Positions 33,198-40,950 of a stretch of DNA of 40,950 bases are shown piece after piece. How positions within the stretch are numbered: the first letter of the stretch is position 1; every line of letters begins with the position of its first letter. A program made the translations under genes and the position numbers. Below the pieces are notes generated by a model. That model did not search any database. It was not told the origin of the DNA and was given only the letters and a program-made list of their open reading frames with translations. The stretch is from Clostridia bacterium (GTDB lineage: Bacteria > Bacillota > Clostridia > Oscillospirales > Acutalibacteraceae). The DNA lies in the NCBI GenBank assembly GCA_900766585.1, contig CAAFVV010000044.1, positions 1 to 40,950 on the forward strand. The letters run 5' to 3'.

Positions 33198-34358
33198 ATG
33201 GCAGAGCAGGATGCATTTACCCGGCTGCGGGAGTTTCCTGTGGATCTCGACCGCGCGGAATTTGTGCGCTACAACATGTACATGGCGCGCGAACGGGGAT
33301 TGTACCGCTTTCGCGGTGTGATGCTCACGGCGTTCGGGCTGATCTTTGCCGCGGCGGCTGCCTCGGTCATTTCCGCACTGATCCGGCACCGGCCACTGGA
33401 CACTGCGCCGTTGACGCTGATGTTTTTTGTACTGCTCTGCGGTATGTTGCTGCTGTTCGGCGTGCCGAACTACATCCGCATCAAGGCCGGTTTCGCCTAT
33501 GACCGTTCGCTGATGGCGGGGCAGGAATATTACGGTCTGATCCGGCTCTACGGCAACCGGATCGAAAAAACGGTCGGCACAAAGACGGTGTCCATTCCGT
33601 TTGCACAGGCGGGCTATGCCGAATATGAGGATATGATCGTGATCGTTTCGCCGGACACACCGGCGATCATCCTGCCCGCGCGCTGCGTGACGGCGGAGGA
33701 TGCCGCGGCGGTGCGTGAGGTGGCGCTTGCGGTCGTAGCGGAAAATGCCCGGCGGCAGTATGCCGTCATGGTATCGCGCACGGCGGTGCGGCTTGTTGTT
33801 CCGGCGGCGGAGGCGGACGACGAGACGGATGAGACGCTGCTGGTCATACCGGTCAGCTATACGCCTGATGAATTTCTGCATGTCGTGACCCGTTCCGCGA
33901 TGAATGTGTATTTTTCGCGCCTGCCGATCTGCGCCGGTGTGTCATTTATTGCCGCGCTGGCGCTGGCCTTTTCCCGCGGGCCGTATGTGATGTCGCTGAT
34001 CTTCCTTGGCGGGATGCTGTTGTTTTTTATTATCCATGTTGTGATCCCGCGGGTGCGGACGCAGCTGCGTCTGCCCGCGCTGACCGGCGACGCGCTCGTG
34101 ATGCACATGTTTTTCTCAAAAAAGGGCATCCGCATTACCGGAACCGGCAGACACAGTCTGTTTTACCCCTGGCTTGCCGTCACGCGCGTGGCGCGCCAGG
34201 GACAGTGGTTTGATTTTTCCTTCACCCACGATCATGTGGAGGTGCCGGAGCACTGTATAGCGGATCCGGCGGCACTGAAGGATCTGCTGAATACCTATTT
34301 GCGGCGGGACGGCGCCGATCCGTCCGCCAACGGCTACGGAGGTGGAAACGATGACTGA
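33198..34358 (+). CDS. Membrane protein with two YcxB-like units
   Basis: The product has 386 residues and an unknown function. Two similar halves are visible. Each opens with a polar segment holding a conserved-looking residue set (DRAEFVRYNMYMAR; YTPDEFLHVVTRSAMNVYF), has two transmembrane helices (about 43-63 and 74-92; 256-275 and 280-300), and ends in a beta-rich cytoplasmic domain with GLIRLYGNRIEKTVGTKTVSIPFAQ or MFFSKKGIRITGTGRHSLFYPW. That is the layout of YcxB-like proteins, here doubled. The ribosome site AAAGGAGGTG is near perfect. It overlaps the next gene by eight bases, so the two are an operon. Confidence 0.75.
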   Translation: MAEQDAFTRLREFPVDLDRAEFVRYNMYMARERGLYRFRGVMLTAFGLIFAAAAASVISALIRHRPLDTAPLTLMFFVLLCGMLLLFGVPNYIRIKAGFAYDRSLMAGQEYYGLIRLYGNRIEKTVGTKTVSIPFAQAGYAEYEDMIVIVSPDTPAIILPARCVTAEDAAAVREVALAVVAENARRQYAVMVSRTAVRLVVPAAEADDETDETLLVIPVSYTPDEFLHVVTRSAMNVYFSRLPICAGVSFIAALALAFSRGPYVMSLIFLGGMLLFFIIHVVIPRVRTQLRLPALTGDALVMHMFFSKKGIRITGTGRHSLFYPWLAVTRVARQGQWFDFSFTHDHVEVPEHCIADPAALKDLLNTYLRRDGADPSANGYGGGNDD

Positions 34359-35967
34359 TCCGGTTTACGGCAGCGGTACACCGGCGGGAAATCAGGGGGG
34401 AGCCGCCCCCGCTGCCGGGCAGGCATGCGATATATCCCATACTCCCGCGCCGCAGGGCGCACCTGTTATGCCGGTCATGCCGCAGCCCATCCCGCCGGTC
34501 ATGGCGGGCAGCGGCACCGCGCCCGCGCAAAGTTACGTGCCCGCGCAAAGTTACGCGCCCGCGCAAAGTTACGTGCCCACGCAGGGTTACATGCCCGCAC
34601 AGGGGGTCACGCCCGCACAGGGGGTCACGCCCACGCAGGGGTATACGCCCACGCAGGGGGTCACGCCCGCACAGGGGGTCACGCCCGCGCAGGGTTACAT
34701 GCCCACGCAGGGGGTCACGCCCGCACAGGGGGTCACGCCCACGCAGGGGTATACGCCCACGCAGGGTTACATGCCCGCACAAGGGTATGCGCCCGCACAA
34801 GGGTACACGCCAGCGCAGGGGTACACGCCCGCACAGGGGGTCACGCCAGCGGCAGCAGAGCCGCCTGCGCCCCCCGACCCGACCCGTCCGCTCTGGCAGG
34901 CGGCCATCGGCCCGATGACCGAGAGCGAGTGGAAGCTGACCCGTCCGCGGCGGCTGCCCGTCGTGTGCTGGGCATATGCGCTCGCCGCCGTGCTGTGTCT
35001 CTATCTGAGTACATCCGCATTTGATTTTACGGAGATCATGCTGTTCGGCGCGTCAGTGCCGCGCGCGGTGTTGTTTCTGCCGCTGCACACCGTGCTGTTT
35101 TTTACTTCGCTGGCTGTGTTTTTGCGCAACATCAGCACCGCCCTTTGGCGGGAGCGCGGCGCATGGGAAAATTATCGCTTGCTTGAAGCGCCCGGACGGC
35201 TTGTCACCGTCTACTGTGACCGCATTACGGCGCAGGGGGAGACGGATGTGGTGACGGTGCCGCTCGCCGGTGCCGAGCTGCATGAATACCCGACACTGCT
35301 GACCGTGTCAAACGGCGGCAAGACTGTGACGGTGCGGGGCGAGAATATCTCTTCCGCCCAGGCGGCGGCGCTGTCGGCGCTGCTGATCCCCGCTGCGGCA
35401 AAGCGCTACGGCAAGACCGCGATGACAGGGCGGCTGTATCCCGCCCCCTGGTTCGCGCCGACGCTCCGTGCCCCGACACTGATGTTTTCCGCCCCGTTTA
35501 CATTGACCCGCGCCGCGGCATTTTCCGCCCGCCTGTGCGATTTCTTCCGCCGGCAATGGTTCGTCTGGGCGCCCCTGCTGTGCCTCTGCGCGCTGATGCT
35601 GACCGATTGCCTGTCGCAGAATCAATACTTCTGGTTATATTACGGACTGATATTCCTTTCAGTATTGACAATTTCTGTGTTGGTCCCGGCGCTCGCGCTG
35701 TTTTGGGACGCCGGAACCAACCGCAGGCTGCCGAAAAGCGGCAGATGGCTGTTTTTCCCGGATCGGCTGTCGGTCGTGACGGAGGAAGGCAAGACCGAAT
35801 ATGCGCGGCGGGTGCTGACCGTCGCCTATGACAGGCACAGCGTCCGTTTGTGTATGACCGGCTGCGAGGAGCACCTGCCGAAGCGCGCCTTTGCCGATCC
35901 CGCCGCCATGGAGACGTTTGTCACAGGGGGCATCACGCAAAGCCCGGCTGACGGGACAGGTCAGTGA
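34351..35967 (+). CDS. Membrane protein with hexapeptide-repeat N-terminus (YcxB-like)
   Basis: The product has 538 residues; ATG 34351 has GGAGGTGG upstream. Residues about 58-165 are 18 units of P-A/T-Q-G/S-Y/V-x, rich in Pro and Gln and probably extended. The remainder resembles the preceding protein: paired helices at about 205-225 and 230-255, a beta-rich domain (RLVTVYCDRITAQGETDVVTVPLAG), a second pair at about 410-430 and 437-460, and another such domain (RWLFFPDRLSVVTEEGKTEYAR). The two genes are therefore paralogs in tandem. Function unknown; the repeat stretch could be a binding platform or spacer. No terminator was seen before the repeats that follow. Confidence 0.75.
   Translation: MTDPVYGSGTPAGNQGGAAPAAGQACDISHTPAPQGAPVMPVMPQPIPPVMAGSGTAPAQSYVPAQSYAPAQSYVPTQGYMPAQGVTPAQGVTPTQGYTPTQGVTPAQGVTPAQGYMPTQGVTPAQGVTPTQGYTPTQGYMPAQGYAPAQGYTPAQGYTPAQGVTPAAAEPPAPPDPTRPLWQAAIGPMTESEWKLTRPRRLPVVCWAYALAAVLCLYLSTSAFDFTEIMLFGASVPRAVLFLPLHTVLFFTSLAVFLRNISTALWRERGAWENYRLLEAPGRLVTVYCDRITAQGETDVVTVPLAGAELHEYPTLLTVSNGGKTVTVRGENISSAQAAALSALLIPAAAKRYGKTAMTGRLYPAPWFAPTLRAPTLMFSAPFTLTRAAAFSARLCDFFRRQWFVWAPLLCLCALMLTDCLSQNQYFWLYYGLIFLSVLTISVLVPALALFWDAGTNRRLPKSGRWLFFPDRLSVVTEEGKTEYARRVLTVAYDRHSVRLCMTGCEEHLPKRAFADPAAMETFVTGGITQSPADGTGQ
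34522..34845 (+). repeat. 18-bp in-frame tandem repeat (minisatellite)
   Basis: Eighteen 18-bp units encode PAQSYV, PTQGYM, PAQGVT, PTQGYT and variants. Larger blocks recur too (for example the order YM-VT-VT-YT), so higher-order duplication has occurred. The frame is kept throughout. Such arrays commonly gain or lose units by slippage. Confidence 0.95.
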
Positions 35968-36445
35968 GTTTCCGAGTTTCCTGCCCGGCGGTACCGCCGA
36001 CAGGCTTCGCACCCCTTGCCTCCCCTGTGTAAGGGGAGGTGGGCGACGAATGCCGCTCGGAGGGGTTGTGAGTAAGGGGCAGATGGGCGGCGCACAAATC
36101 GTTTTGCGTCTACCGTCAACCCCTCAGTCACGGCAGAGCCGTGACAGCTCCCCTTACACAGGGGAGCCGAGAAGCGGAACGCACCGGCAGAAAGATTCGC
36201 CTTTTTCCCCCGCGCGTGGATTGCGTCTGCCGGGCTGCACAGGGGAGCCGGGAGCGTGAGCAAATCCGCACCACCAGCAATTTGAGCCATTAGTGTTTCT
36301 TTTGCGTACTTTTCTTTTCCGGAAAAGTGGCATATGAAGCCGCAGCATAAAGTTTCGCACCACCAGCAATTTGAGCCAATAGGGTTTCTTTTGTGTGCTT
36401 TTCTTTTTCCAAAGAAAAGTACCGGAGGAAGGAGTATCAGAAGTT
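35968..36445. repeat. Gene-free repeat mosaic between the YcxB-like gene and gyrA
   Basis: A family B' unit (CCTCCCCTGTGTAAGGGGAG type, 36018-36069) is followed by a family B unit (CCCCTCAGTCACGGCAGAGC to CAGGGGAGCC, 36113-36170). A fragment GCGTCTGCCGGGCTGCACAG lies near 36223. Two family A-like palindromes in reverse sense lie at about 36308-36330 and 36398-36419, each preceded by GCACCACCAGCAATTTGAGC (direct repeat at about 36268 and 36358). No gene or clear promoter for gyrA was seen. Confidence 0.75.
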
Positions 36446-38986
36446 ATGGATGAGAACCGCACCGAAATGAATGTTCCGGCGACACCGGAAGAGAACCACG
36501 CGAACCGCACGATCGAGGTGGATTTGGAAAAGGAAATGAAAAAAAGTTTCCTTGAATACTCCATGTCGGTCATCGTGTCGCGCGCTCTGCCGGATGTGCG
36601 TGACGGTCTGAAGCCCGTCCACCGGCGTATTCTGTACACCATGCATGAGAACAACCTCACGCCCGACAAGCCCTACCGCAAATGCGCGGACACCGTCGGC
36701 GCCGTGCTCGGCCGCTATCATCCCCACGGCGACGCGTCCGTGTATGATGCCATGGTGCGTCTGGCGCAGGACTTCTCCATGCGCTATCCGCTGATCGACG
36801 GCCACGGCAACTTCGGCTCCATCGACGGCCATCCCGCCGCTGCCTACCGTTATACCGAGTCCCGCATGAACAAAATGGCGCTCGACATGCTGGTGGATAT
36901 CGACAAGGATACCGTCGATTTTGACCCGAACTATGACGACCGTCTGCAGGAGCCGCGCGTGCTGCCGTCGCGCTTTCCGAACCTGCTCGTCAACGGCTCG
37001 CTCGGGATCGCCGTCGGCATGGCGACAAACATCCCGCCGCACAACCTCTGCGAGGTCGTGGACGCGATCTGCCTGCTGATTGACAAGCCCGACGCCGAGC
37101 TGCCCGAGATCATGGAATGCATCAAAGGCCCGGATTTCCCGACCGGCGGCGTCATCATGGGCCGCTCCGGCATCCGCGCCGCCTATGCCACCGGCCGCGG
37201 CCGCATTATTGTGCGCGCCCGCACCGAGATTGAGGAGGGACACAACGGCAGGTTCCGCATCGTCGTCTCCGAGATCCCTTATCAGGTCAATAAGCTCAAT
37301 CTGGTCAAGTCCATTGTTGAGCTGGCGGACGAAAAGCGCGTCGAGGGCATTCACGATGTCGTTGACCACTCGAGCCGCGAGGGTATGCGTATCGTCATCG
37401 ACCTCAAAAAGGATGCCAATCCTCAGGTCGTGCTCAATCAGCTGTTCATGTTCACCCAGATGCAGGTCACGTTCGGCGCGATCATGCTGGCGCTTGTCGA
37501 TGGCGTGCCGCGTATCCTGCCGCTCAAAGCCATGCTCGAGCAGTATATCTCCTTCCAGGAGGAGGTCATCGCCCGCCGCACCCGCTTTGAGCTGAAAAAG
37601 GCCAGCGAGCGCGCCCACATTCTCGATGCGCTCAAGACCGCGAGCGACTTTATCGACGAGGTCATTGCGCTGATCCGCAGCTCCGCCGACAAGACGGACG
37701 CGAAACGCCGCCTGTCCGAGCGCTTCGGCTTTGACGACGCGCAGACCGAAGCCATCGTCCGGATGCAGCTCGGTCAGCTCGCCGGACTCGAACGGCAGAA
37801 GATCGAGGACGAGCTCGGCGCACTGCGCATCCGCGTCGCCGAGCTGGAGGCCATTCTCGCCGACGAGCAGAAGATCAAAGCCATCGTCAAGACCGAATGT
37901 CTGCGTATGCGGGATAAATACGGCGACGAGCGCCGCACCGAGATCTCCACGGTCTGCGGCGAAATGGACATCGAGGATCTGATCCCGGTCGAGGACTGTG
38001 TGCTGACCATGTCGCAGCTTGGCTATATCAAGCGCCAGACCGCCGACACGTTCCAGCTGCAAAACCGCGGCGGCCGCGGCATCAAGGGCATGTCCACCCG
38101 CGAGGAGGATTCGACCGCGCGGATGTTCTTCTGCTCGAGCCACGACTATATTCTCTTCTTCACTACCGCCGGGCGCGTCTATCGCATCAAGGCGTATGAG
38201 GTGCCGGAGGGCAGCCGCCAGTCTAAGGGCATGAATATCGTTAACCTCCTGCCGATCGAGGGGGACGAAAAGGTCTCCGCTGTGATCCGCGTCAGCGGAC
38301 TGGAGGAGGACGGCTATCTGTGCATGATCACCCGCCGCGGCGTGCTGAAGCGCACCCGTCTTGAGGCGTTTGCAAACGTGCGCAAGGGCGGTCTGATCGC
38401 GGTCGATCTCGACGAGGGCGACCACCTCGCCTCCGTGCTGCTCACCGACGGCTATCAGTCGCTGCTTGTCGCGACCCGCGACGGCATGGCGATCCGCTTT
38501 GACGAAAACGACGCCCGCGTTGTCGGGCGCACCGCACGCGGCGTCCGTGCGATCTCGCTCGGCGAAAACGACGAGGTCGTCGGGATGTCCGCCTGCACCG
38601 AGGGTGCGTATCTGCTGACCGTGACCGAGACCGGCTACGGACGGCTCAGCCCGCTGACCGACTACCGCATTCAGTCGCGCGGCGGCAAGGGTCTGACGAA
38701 CTACCATACCGACCGCTTCGGCGCGGTCGCCGCGGCGCAGGTCGTGACCGGCGACGAGGACGTGATTTTGGTATCGGATGCCGGTATTGTCATCCGTATC
38801 CGCGCCGAGCAGGTGCGCGTCTGCCGCCGCCCGTCGAAGGGCGTGCGCGTGATGCGCGTCGATGAGAACAGCCGGCTGATCGCCATGGCGGTCGTGCCGC
38901 ATGACGAGAATGAGGCGGATGCTGAGCTTCCCGTCGAGGATGACACCGATGCGGACGAGGGCGCCGACGAGGGCGCCGAGGCATGA
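36446..38986 (+). CDS. gyrA: DNA gyrase subunit A
   Basis: GyrA cuts and rejoins DNA in the gyrase tetramer. The product has 846 residues. The active-site Tyr is Y136 (AAAYRYTESR). The quinolone-determining stretch reads HGDASVYD (93-101 region), with Ala 97 where E. coli has Ser 83 and Asp 101 at the Asp 87 place. The C-terminal beta-pinwheel opens with a GyrA box of the form QNRGGRG (about residue 553), and the protein ends in an acidic tail. MDENRTEM is the start, with AAGGAG 11 bases upstream. gyrA is separated from gyrB by 3.7 kb here, and its stop overlaps mnmE by four bases. Confidence 0.98.
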   Translation: MDENRTEMNVPATPEENHANRTIEVDLEKEMKKSFLEYSMSVIVSRALPDVRDGLKPVHRRILYTMHENNLTPDKPYRKCADTVGAVLGRYHPHGDASVYDAMVRLAQDFSMRYPLIDGHGNFGSIDGHPAAAYRYTESRMNKMALDMLVDIDKDTVDFDPNYDDRLQEPRVLPSRFPNLLVNGSLGIAVGMATNIPPHNLCEVVDAICLLIDKPDAELPEIMECIKGPDFPTGGVIMGRSGIRAAYATGRGRIIVRARTEIEEGHNGRFRIVVSEIPYQVNKLNLVKSIVELADEKRVEGIHDVVDHSSREGMRIVIDLKKDANPQVVLNQLFMFTQMQVTFGAIMLALVDGVPRILPLKAMLEQYISFQEEVIARRTRFELKKASERAHILDALKTASDFIDEVIALIRSSADKTDAKRRLSERFGFDDAQTEAIVRMQLGQLAGLERQKIEDELGALRIRVAELEAILADEQKIKAIVKTECLRMRDKYGDERRTEISTVCGEMDIEDLIPVEDCVLTMSQLGYIKRQTADTFQLQNRGGRGIKGMSTREEDSTARMFFCSSHDYILFFTTAGRVYRIKAYEVPEGSRQSKGMNIVNLLPIEGDEKVSAVIRVSGLEEDGYLCMITRRGVLKRTRLEAFANVRKGGLIAVDLDEGDHLASVLLTDGYQSLLVATRDGMAIRFDENDARVVGRTARGVRAISLGENDEVVGMSACTEGAYLLTVTETGYGRLSPLTDYRIQSRGGKGLTNYHTDRFGAVAAAQVVTGDEDVILVSDAGIVIRIRAEQVRVCRRPSKGVRVMRVDENSRLIAMAVVPHDENEADAELPVEDDTDADEGADEGAEA

Positions 38987-40362
38987 ATTCGGCAGGTGGC
39001 AGCACTATAGCCGCCGTCGCGACGCCGCCCGCGCCCGCGGGGCTTGGGGTCGTGCGCATTTCGGGACCGCAGGCGATCGCGGTGGCGGAACACGTGTTCC
39101 GCCCGATTTCCGCGGAGAAGAGGCTGGTTGACCGCCCGGGCTACACGGCGCTTTACGGTCACGTCGCCGATGCCGACGGCGTGATCGACGAATGTGTGGC
39201 GCTGCTGTTCCGCGCGCCGAAAAGCTACACCGGCGAGGACACGGTCGAGCTGTCCTGCCACGGCGGGCGCTATCTGCTCGACCGCGTGCTGCGCGCCTGC
39301 CTTGCGGTGGGCGCACGGCCGGCGGGACCGGGCGAGTTTACCCGCCGTGCATTTTTAAACGGCAAGCTCGATCTTGCGCAGGCGGAGGCGGTGACGGATT
39401 TGATCGCCGCCGAGGGGCGGCTTGCCGCCCGCAGTGCGCTGGCTGCCCGTGAGGGCGCGCTCGCGCAGGCGCTGTCCCGCATGCGGGATACGCTGGCGGG
39501 GCTGTCGGCGCAGCTGACCGCGTTTGTGGATTATCCCGATGACGACATTCCCGCGCTTGCGCCCGAGGCGCTTGCCGATGCGCTGCGGGAGTGCCTGACG
39601 GAAATGGATGCGCTGCTCTCCCGCTATGAGGCGGGGCGCATACTGCGCGAGGGCGTGGACACCGCGATCGTCGGTGCGCCGAATGTCGGCAAATCCACGC
39701 TGATGAACCGGCTCTCCGGCTTTGAACGCAGCATTGTCACCGATGTAGCGGGCACGACCCGCGACATCGTTGAGGAGACGGTGCGGGTGGGGGAGGTCAC
39801 TCTGCGGCTGGCGGATACCGCCGGTCTGCGGGACACCGACGATCCCGTGGAAGCCATCGGCGTGGCCCGTGCGCGCGGCCGCCTGCAGTCGGCGGCGCTG
39901 ATTCTCGCGGTGTTTGATCTGTCCCGCCCGTTTTCGGACGGCGACCGGGCACTGCTTGCGGCACTGCCGCCCGCGCAGACGGTTGCGCTGCTCAACAAGT
40001 GTGACTGTCCGCCTGCATGGGACGGGTCGGCGGTTGCGTCCGTCATTCCCGAGACCGTGGTCATCTCCGCCCGTGCGGGCGAGGGGGAAGCGGCGCTGTC
40101 GGCGGCGGTCGCCCGGGTCACGGGCGTAGCGGCGCTGTCGGCAGATCAGGCGATGCTGACCTCCGCGCGCCAGTTTTCGGCGGCGCAGCGCTGCCGGGCG
40201 GCGCTTTTGGAGGCGCAGTCCGCACTTTCCGCCGGCGCGACGCTTGATGCGGTCGATGTCTGCCTTGAGGGCGCACTGGCTGCGCTGCTCGAGCTGACCG
40301 GTGAGCGCGTCACCGATGTGGTCGTTGATGAGGTGTTCGCGCGGTTCTGCGTGGGTAAATAA
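38983..40362 (+). CDS. mnmE: tRNA modification GTPase MnmE
   Basis: MnmE with MnmG makes the 5-carboxymethylaminomethyl modification on wobble uridine. The product has 459 residues. The N-terminal folate-binding domain has GLGVVRISGP and KSYTGEDTVELSCHGG. The G domain shows GAPNVGKST (G1, about 230-238), DVAGTTRD (G2), DTAG (G3) and NKCD (G4). The C-terminus FCVGK carries the Cys of the CIGK-type motif. The ATGA overlap with gyrA means coupled translation. In many Firmicutes mnmE lies with mnmG near rpmH instead, so this neighbourhood is somewhat unusual. Confidence 0.97.
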   Translation: MNSAGGSTIAAVATPPAPAGLGVVRISGPQAIAVAEHVFRPISAEKRLVDRPGYTALYGHVADADGVIDECVALLFRAPKSYTGEDTVELSCHGGRYLLDRVLRACLAVGARPAGPGEFTRRAFLNGKLDLAQAEAVTDLIAAEGRLAARSALAAREGALAQALSRMRDTLAGLSAQLTAFVDYPDDDIPALAPEALADALRECLTEMDALLSRYEAGRILREGVDTAIVGAPNVGKSTLMNRLSGFERSIVTDVAGTTRDIVEETVRVGEVTLRLADTAGLRDTDDPVEAIGVARARGRLQSAALILAVFDLSRPFSDGDRALLAALPPAQTVALLNKCDCPPAWDGSAVASVIPETVVISARAGEGEAALSAAVARVTGVAALSADQAMLTSARQFSAAQRCRAALLEAQSALSAGATLDAVDVCLEGALAALLELTGERVTDVVVDEVFARFCVGK

Positions 40363-40441
40363 GGCGATAGTTCTCTGTTTTGGGGGATTGTGCATATACA
40401 AGAAGTAATATATGGTATAAAAAATTACAGGAGGTAGTACG

Positions 40442-40762
40442 ATGAAAGGCTTTCTGAAAGTGGGATTGGCTTTGGGAGCGGTGGCGGCCGGTACGGCGTG
40501 GGCGCTGCGGCGGTATGCGCCGGAGACGTATGCCGAGCTGCGCGGCAAGGCGGCGGAGGCAGTGAAGAAGCTGGTGCCGCGTGAGGTGGAGCTGACCGTG
40601 GAGGACGGCGACACGACGGGAGCTGACGATACCGTAGCGGTCGATCCGGAGCAGGATCCCGCGTTTGCGGCGGATGCCGCAGAGACGGAGACTGACACGA
40701 ACGCGGAGGAGTGGCCGGACCTCTCGCAAATGCCCGAGGACGCTGATCATCCCGCCGACTGA
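40442..40762 (+). CDS. Small membrane-anchored acidic protein
   Basis: The product has 106 residues and no recognised family. A hydrophobic N-terminal helix (about 4-22, GFLKVGLALGAVAAGTAWAL) is followed by a basic turn (RRYAPETYAELRGKAAEAVKKL) and then a strongly acidic tail from about residue 48 (VEDGDTTGADD to PEDADHPAD). It resembles small YtxH-like membrane-anchored proteins only in layout. The ribosome site ACAGGAGGT is 6 bases upstream. Its TGA is followed on the very next base by a family A palindrome. A TATAAA at about 40415 could be its promoter, but no good -35 was found. Confidence 0.75.
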   Translation: MKGFLKVGLALGAVAAGTAWALRRYAPETYAELRGKAAEAVKKLVPREVELTVEDGDTTGADDTVAVDPEQDPAFAADAAETETDTNAEEWPDLSQMPEDADHPAD

Positions 40763-40796
40763 CCTACTTTTCTTTTTGGAAAAAAAGAAAAGTAGG
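40763..40796 (+). repeat. Family A palindrome after the last gene
   Basis: CCTACTTTTCTTTTT pairs with AAAAAAAGAAAAGTAGG. It begins on the base after TGA and is followed by CAAAAGAAAAACCC, the tail seen after other copies. Confidence 0.85.
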
Positions 40797-40950
40797 CAAA
40801 AGAAAAACCCTAATGGCTCGGGTTATCGGTCGCGTGAGTTTTCTGCGCTGCGGCACCCCACTTTTGCTTCTTGGAAAAAGAAAAGTAGGCAAAAGAAAAA
40901 CCCTAATGGCTCGGGTTATCGGTCGCGTGAGTTTTCTGCGCTGCGGCACC
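40783..40950 (+). repeat. Tandem duplication of a family A tail at the window end
   Basis: About 75 bases beginning AAAAGAAAAGTAGGC and ending TGCGCTGCGGCACC occur at 40783-40857 and again at 40876-40950, 93 bp apart and apparently identical. The array may continue beyond the window. Confidence 0.85.

Noticed and set aside
34522..34845. Dense short repeats considered as a CRISPR or noncoding array
   Set aside because: The period is 18 bp, always in frame within a long coding sequence with a good start site; it is a coding minisatellite.
36437..38902. An 821-residue open frame on the minus strand across gyrA
   Set aside because: It is the GC-rich antisense shadow of gyrA. It has no ribosome site, its composition is His/Asp/Arg/Ala-rich, and it matches no family, while gyrA on the plus strand is unmistakable.
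40764..40949. A 61-residue minus-strand frame at the window end
   Set aside because: It is a translation of the tandem repeat (the protein simply repeats itself), has no ribosome site, and lies in dispersed repeat DNA.

Overview
The window looks like the replication-origin region of a GC-rich, low-motility-type Clostridia chromosome, most like the Oscillospiraceae/Ruminococcaceae of the gut. The reasons are the Firmicutes gene order dnaA-dnaN-yaaA-recF-remB-gyrB-gyrA, an alpha/beta-type small acid-soluble spore protein (endospore lineage), a lysine riboswitch, -35/-10 promoters mostly with a TATACT -10 box, and many short palindromic repeats between genes. The species cannot be named from the sequence alone. 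No transposase, phage gene, tRNA, rRNA or CRISPR array was seen.

Left part (1-7.5 kb): the 3' end of an Rrf2-family regulator; then on the minus strand a lysine-riboswitch-controlled NhaC-family transporter with a small membrane protein behind it, and an operon of valS followed by two secreted, membrane-anchored proteins (one with a LamG fold). 7.5-12.9 kb: a secreted RICIN-lectin/CHAP-like protein and three tandem paralogous lipoproteins, driven by a promoter with two identical 20-bp palindromes. The same palindromes-plus-promoter module recurs 4.3 kb downstream before a membrane-anchored protein, so the two units probably share one regulator that is not in the window. 13.4-19.1 kb: a TauE/SafE-type transporter encoded as two overlapping half-size genes, the spore protein, prfB, and a three-gene operon resembling Bacillus ydjI-ydjG-ydjH (SPFH, zinc-ribbon and TPM-domain membrane proteins).

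19.1-22.8 kb: an ECF-type sigma factor overlapping a membrane protein whose cytoplasmic N-terminus looks like an anti-sigma tail and whose extracellular part is a serpin. This pair is bracketed by 73-bp inverted copies of a dispersed repeat. 22.8-24.5 kb: a DegV-family fatty-acid-binding protein and an XRE regulator fused to four membrane helices, both on the minus strand.

24.7-40.9 kb: dnaA, then an origin with DnaA boxes of the TTTTCCACA type and a DnaA-trio run, then dnaN, yaaA, recF, remB, an SGNH hydrolase, gyrB, two membrane proteins (one with an 18-copy hexapeptide repeat), gyrA, mnmE and a small membrane-anchored acidic protein.

The noncoding DNA carries at least three repeat families. 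Family A is a pyrimidine/purine palindrome that starts on the very next base after the stop codon of five genes. Family B consists of paired GC-rich CCCCTCAGTCAG-type palindromes. Family C is a 219-bp five-hairpin element present after both dnaA and gyrB. These repeats, the sigma-serpin pair and the shared double-operator promoters are the most promising unexplained material.
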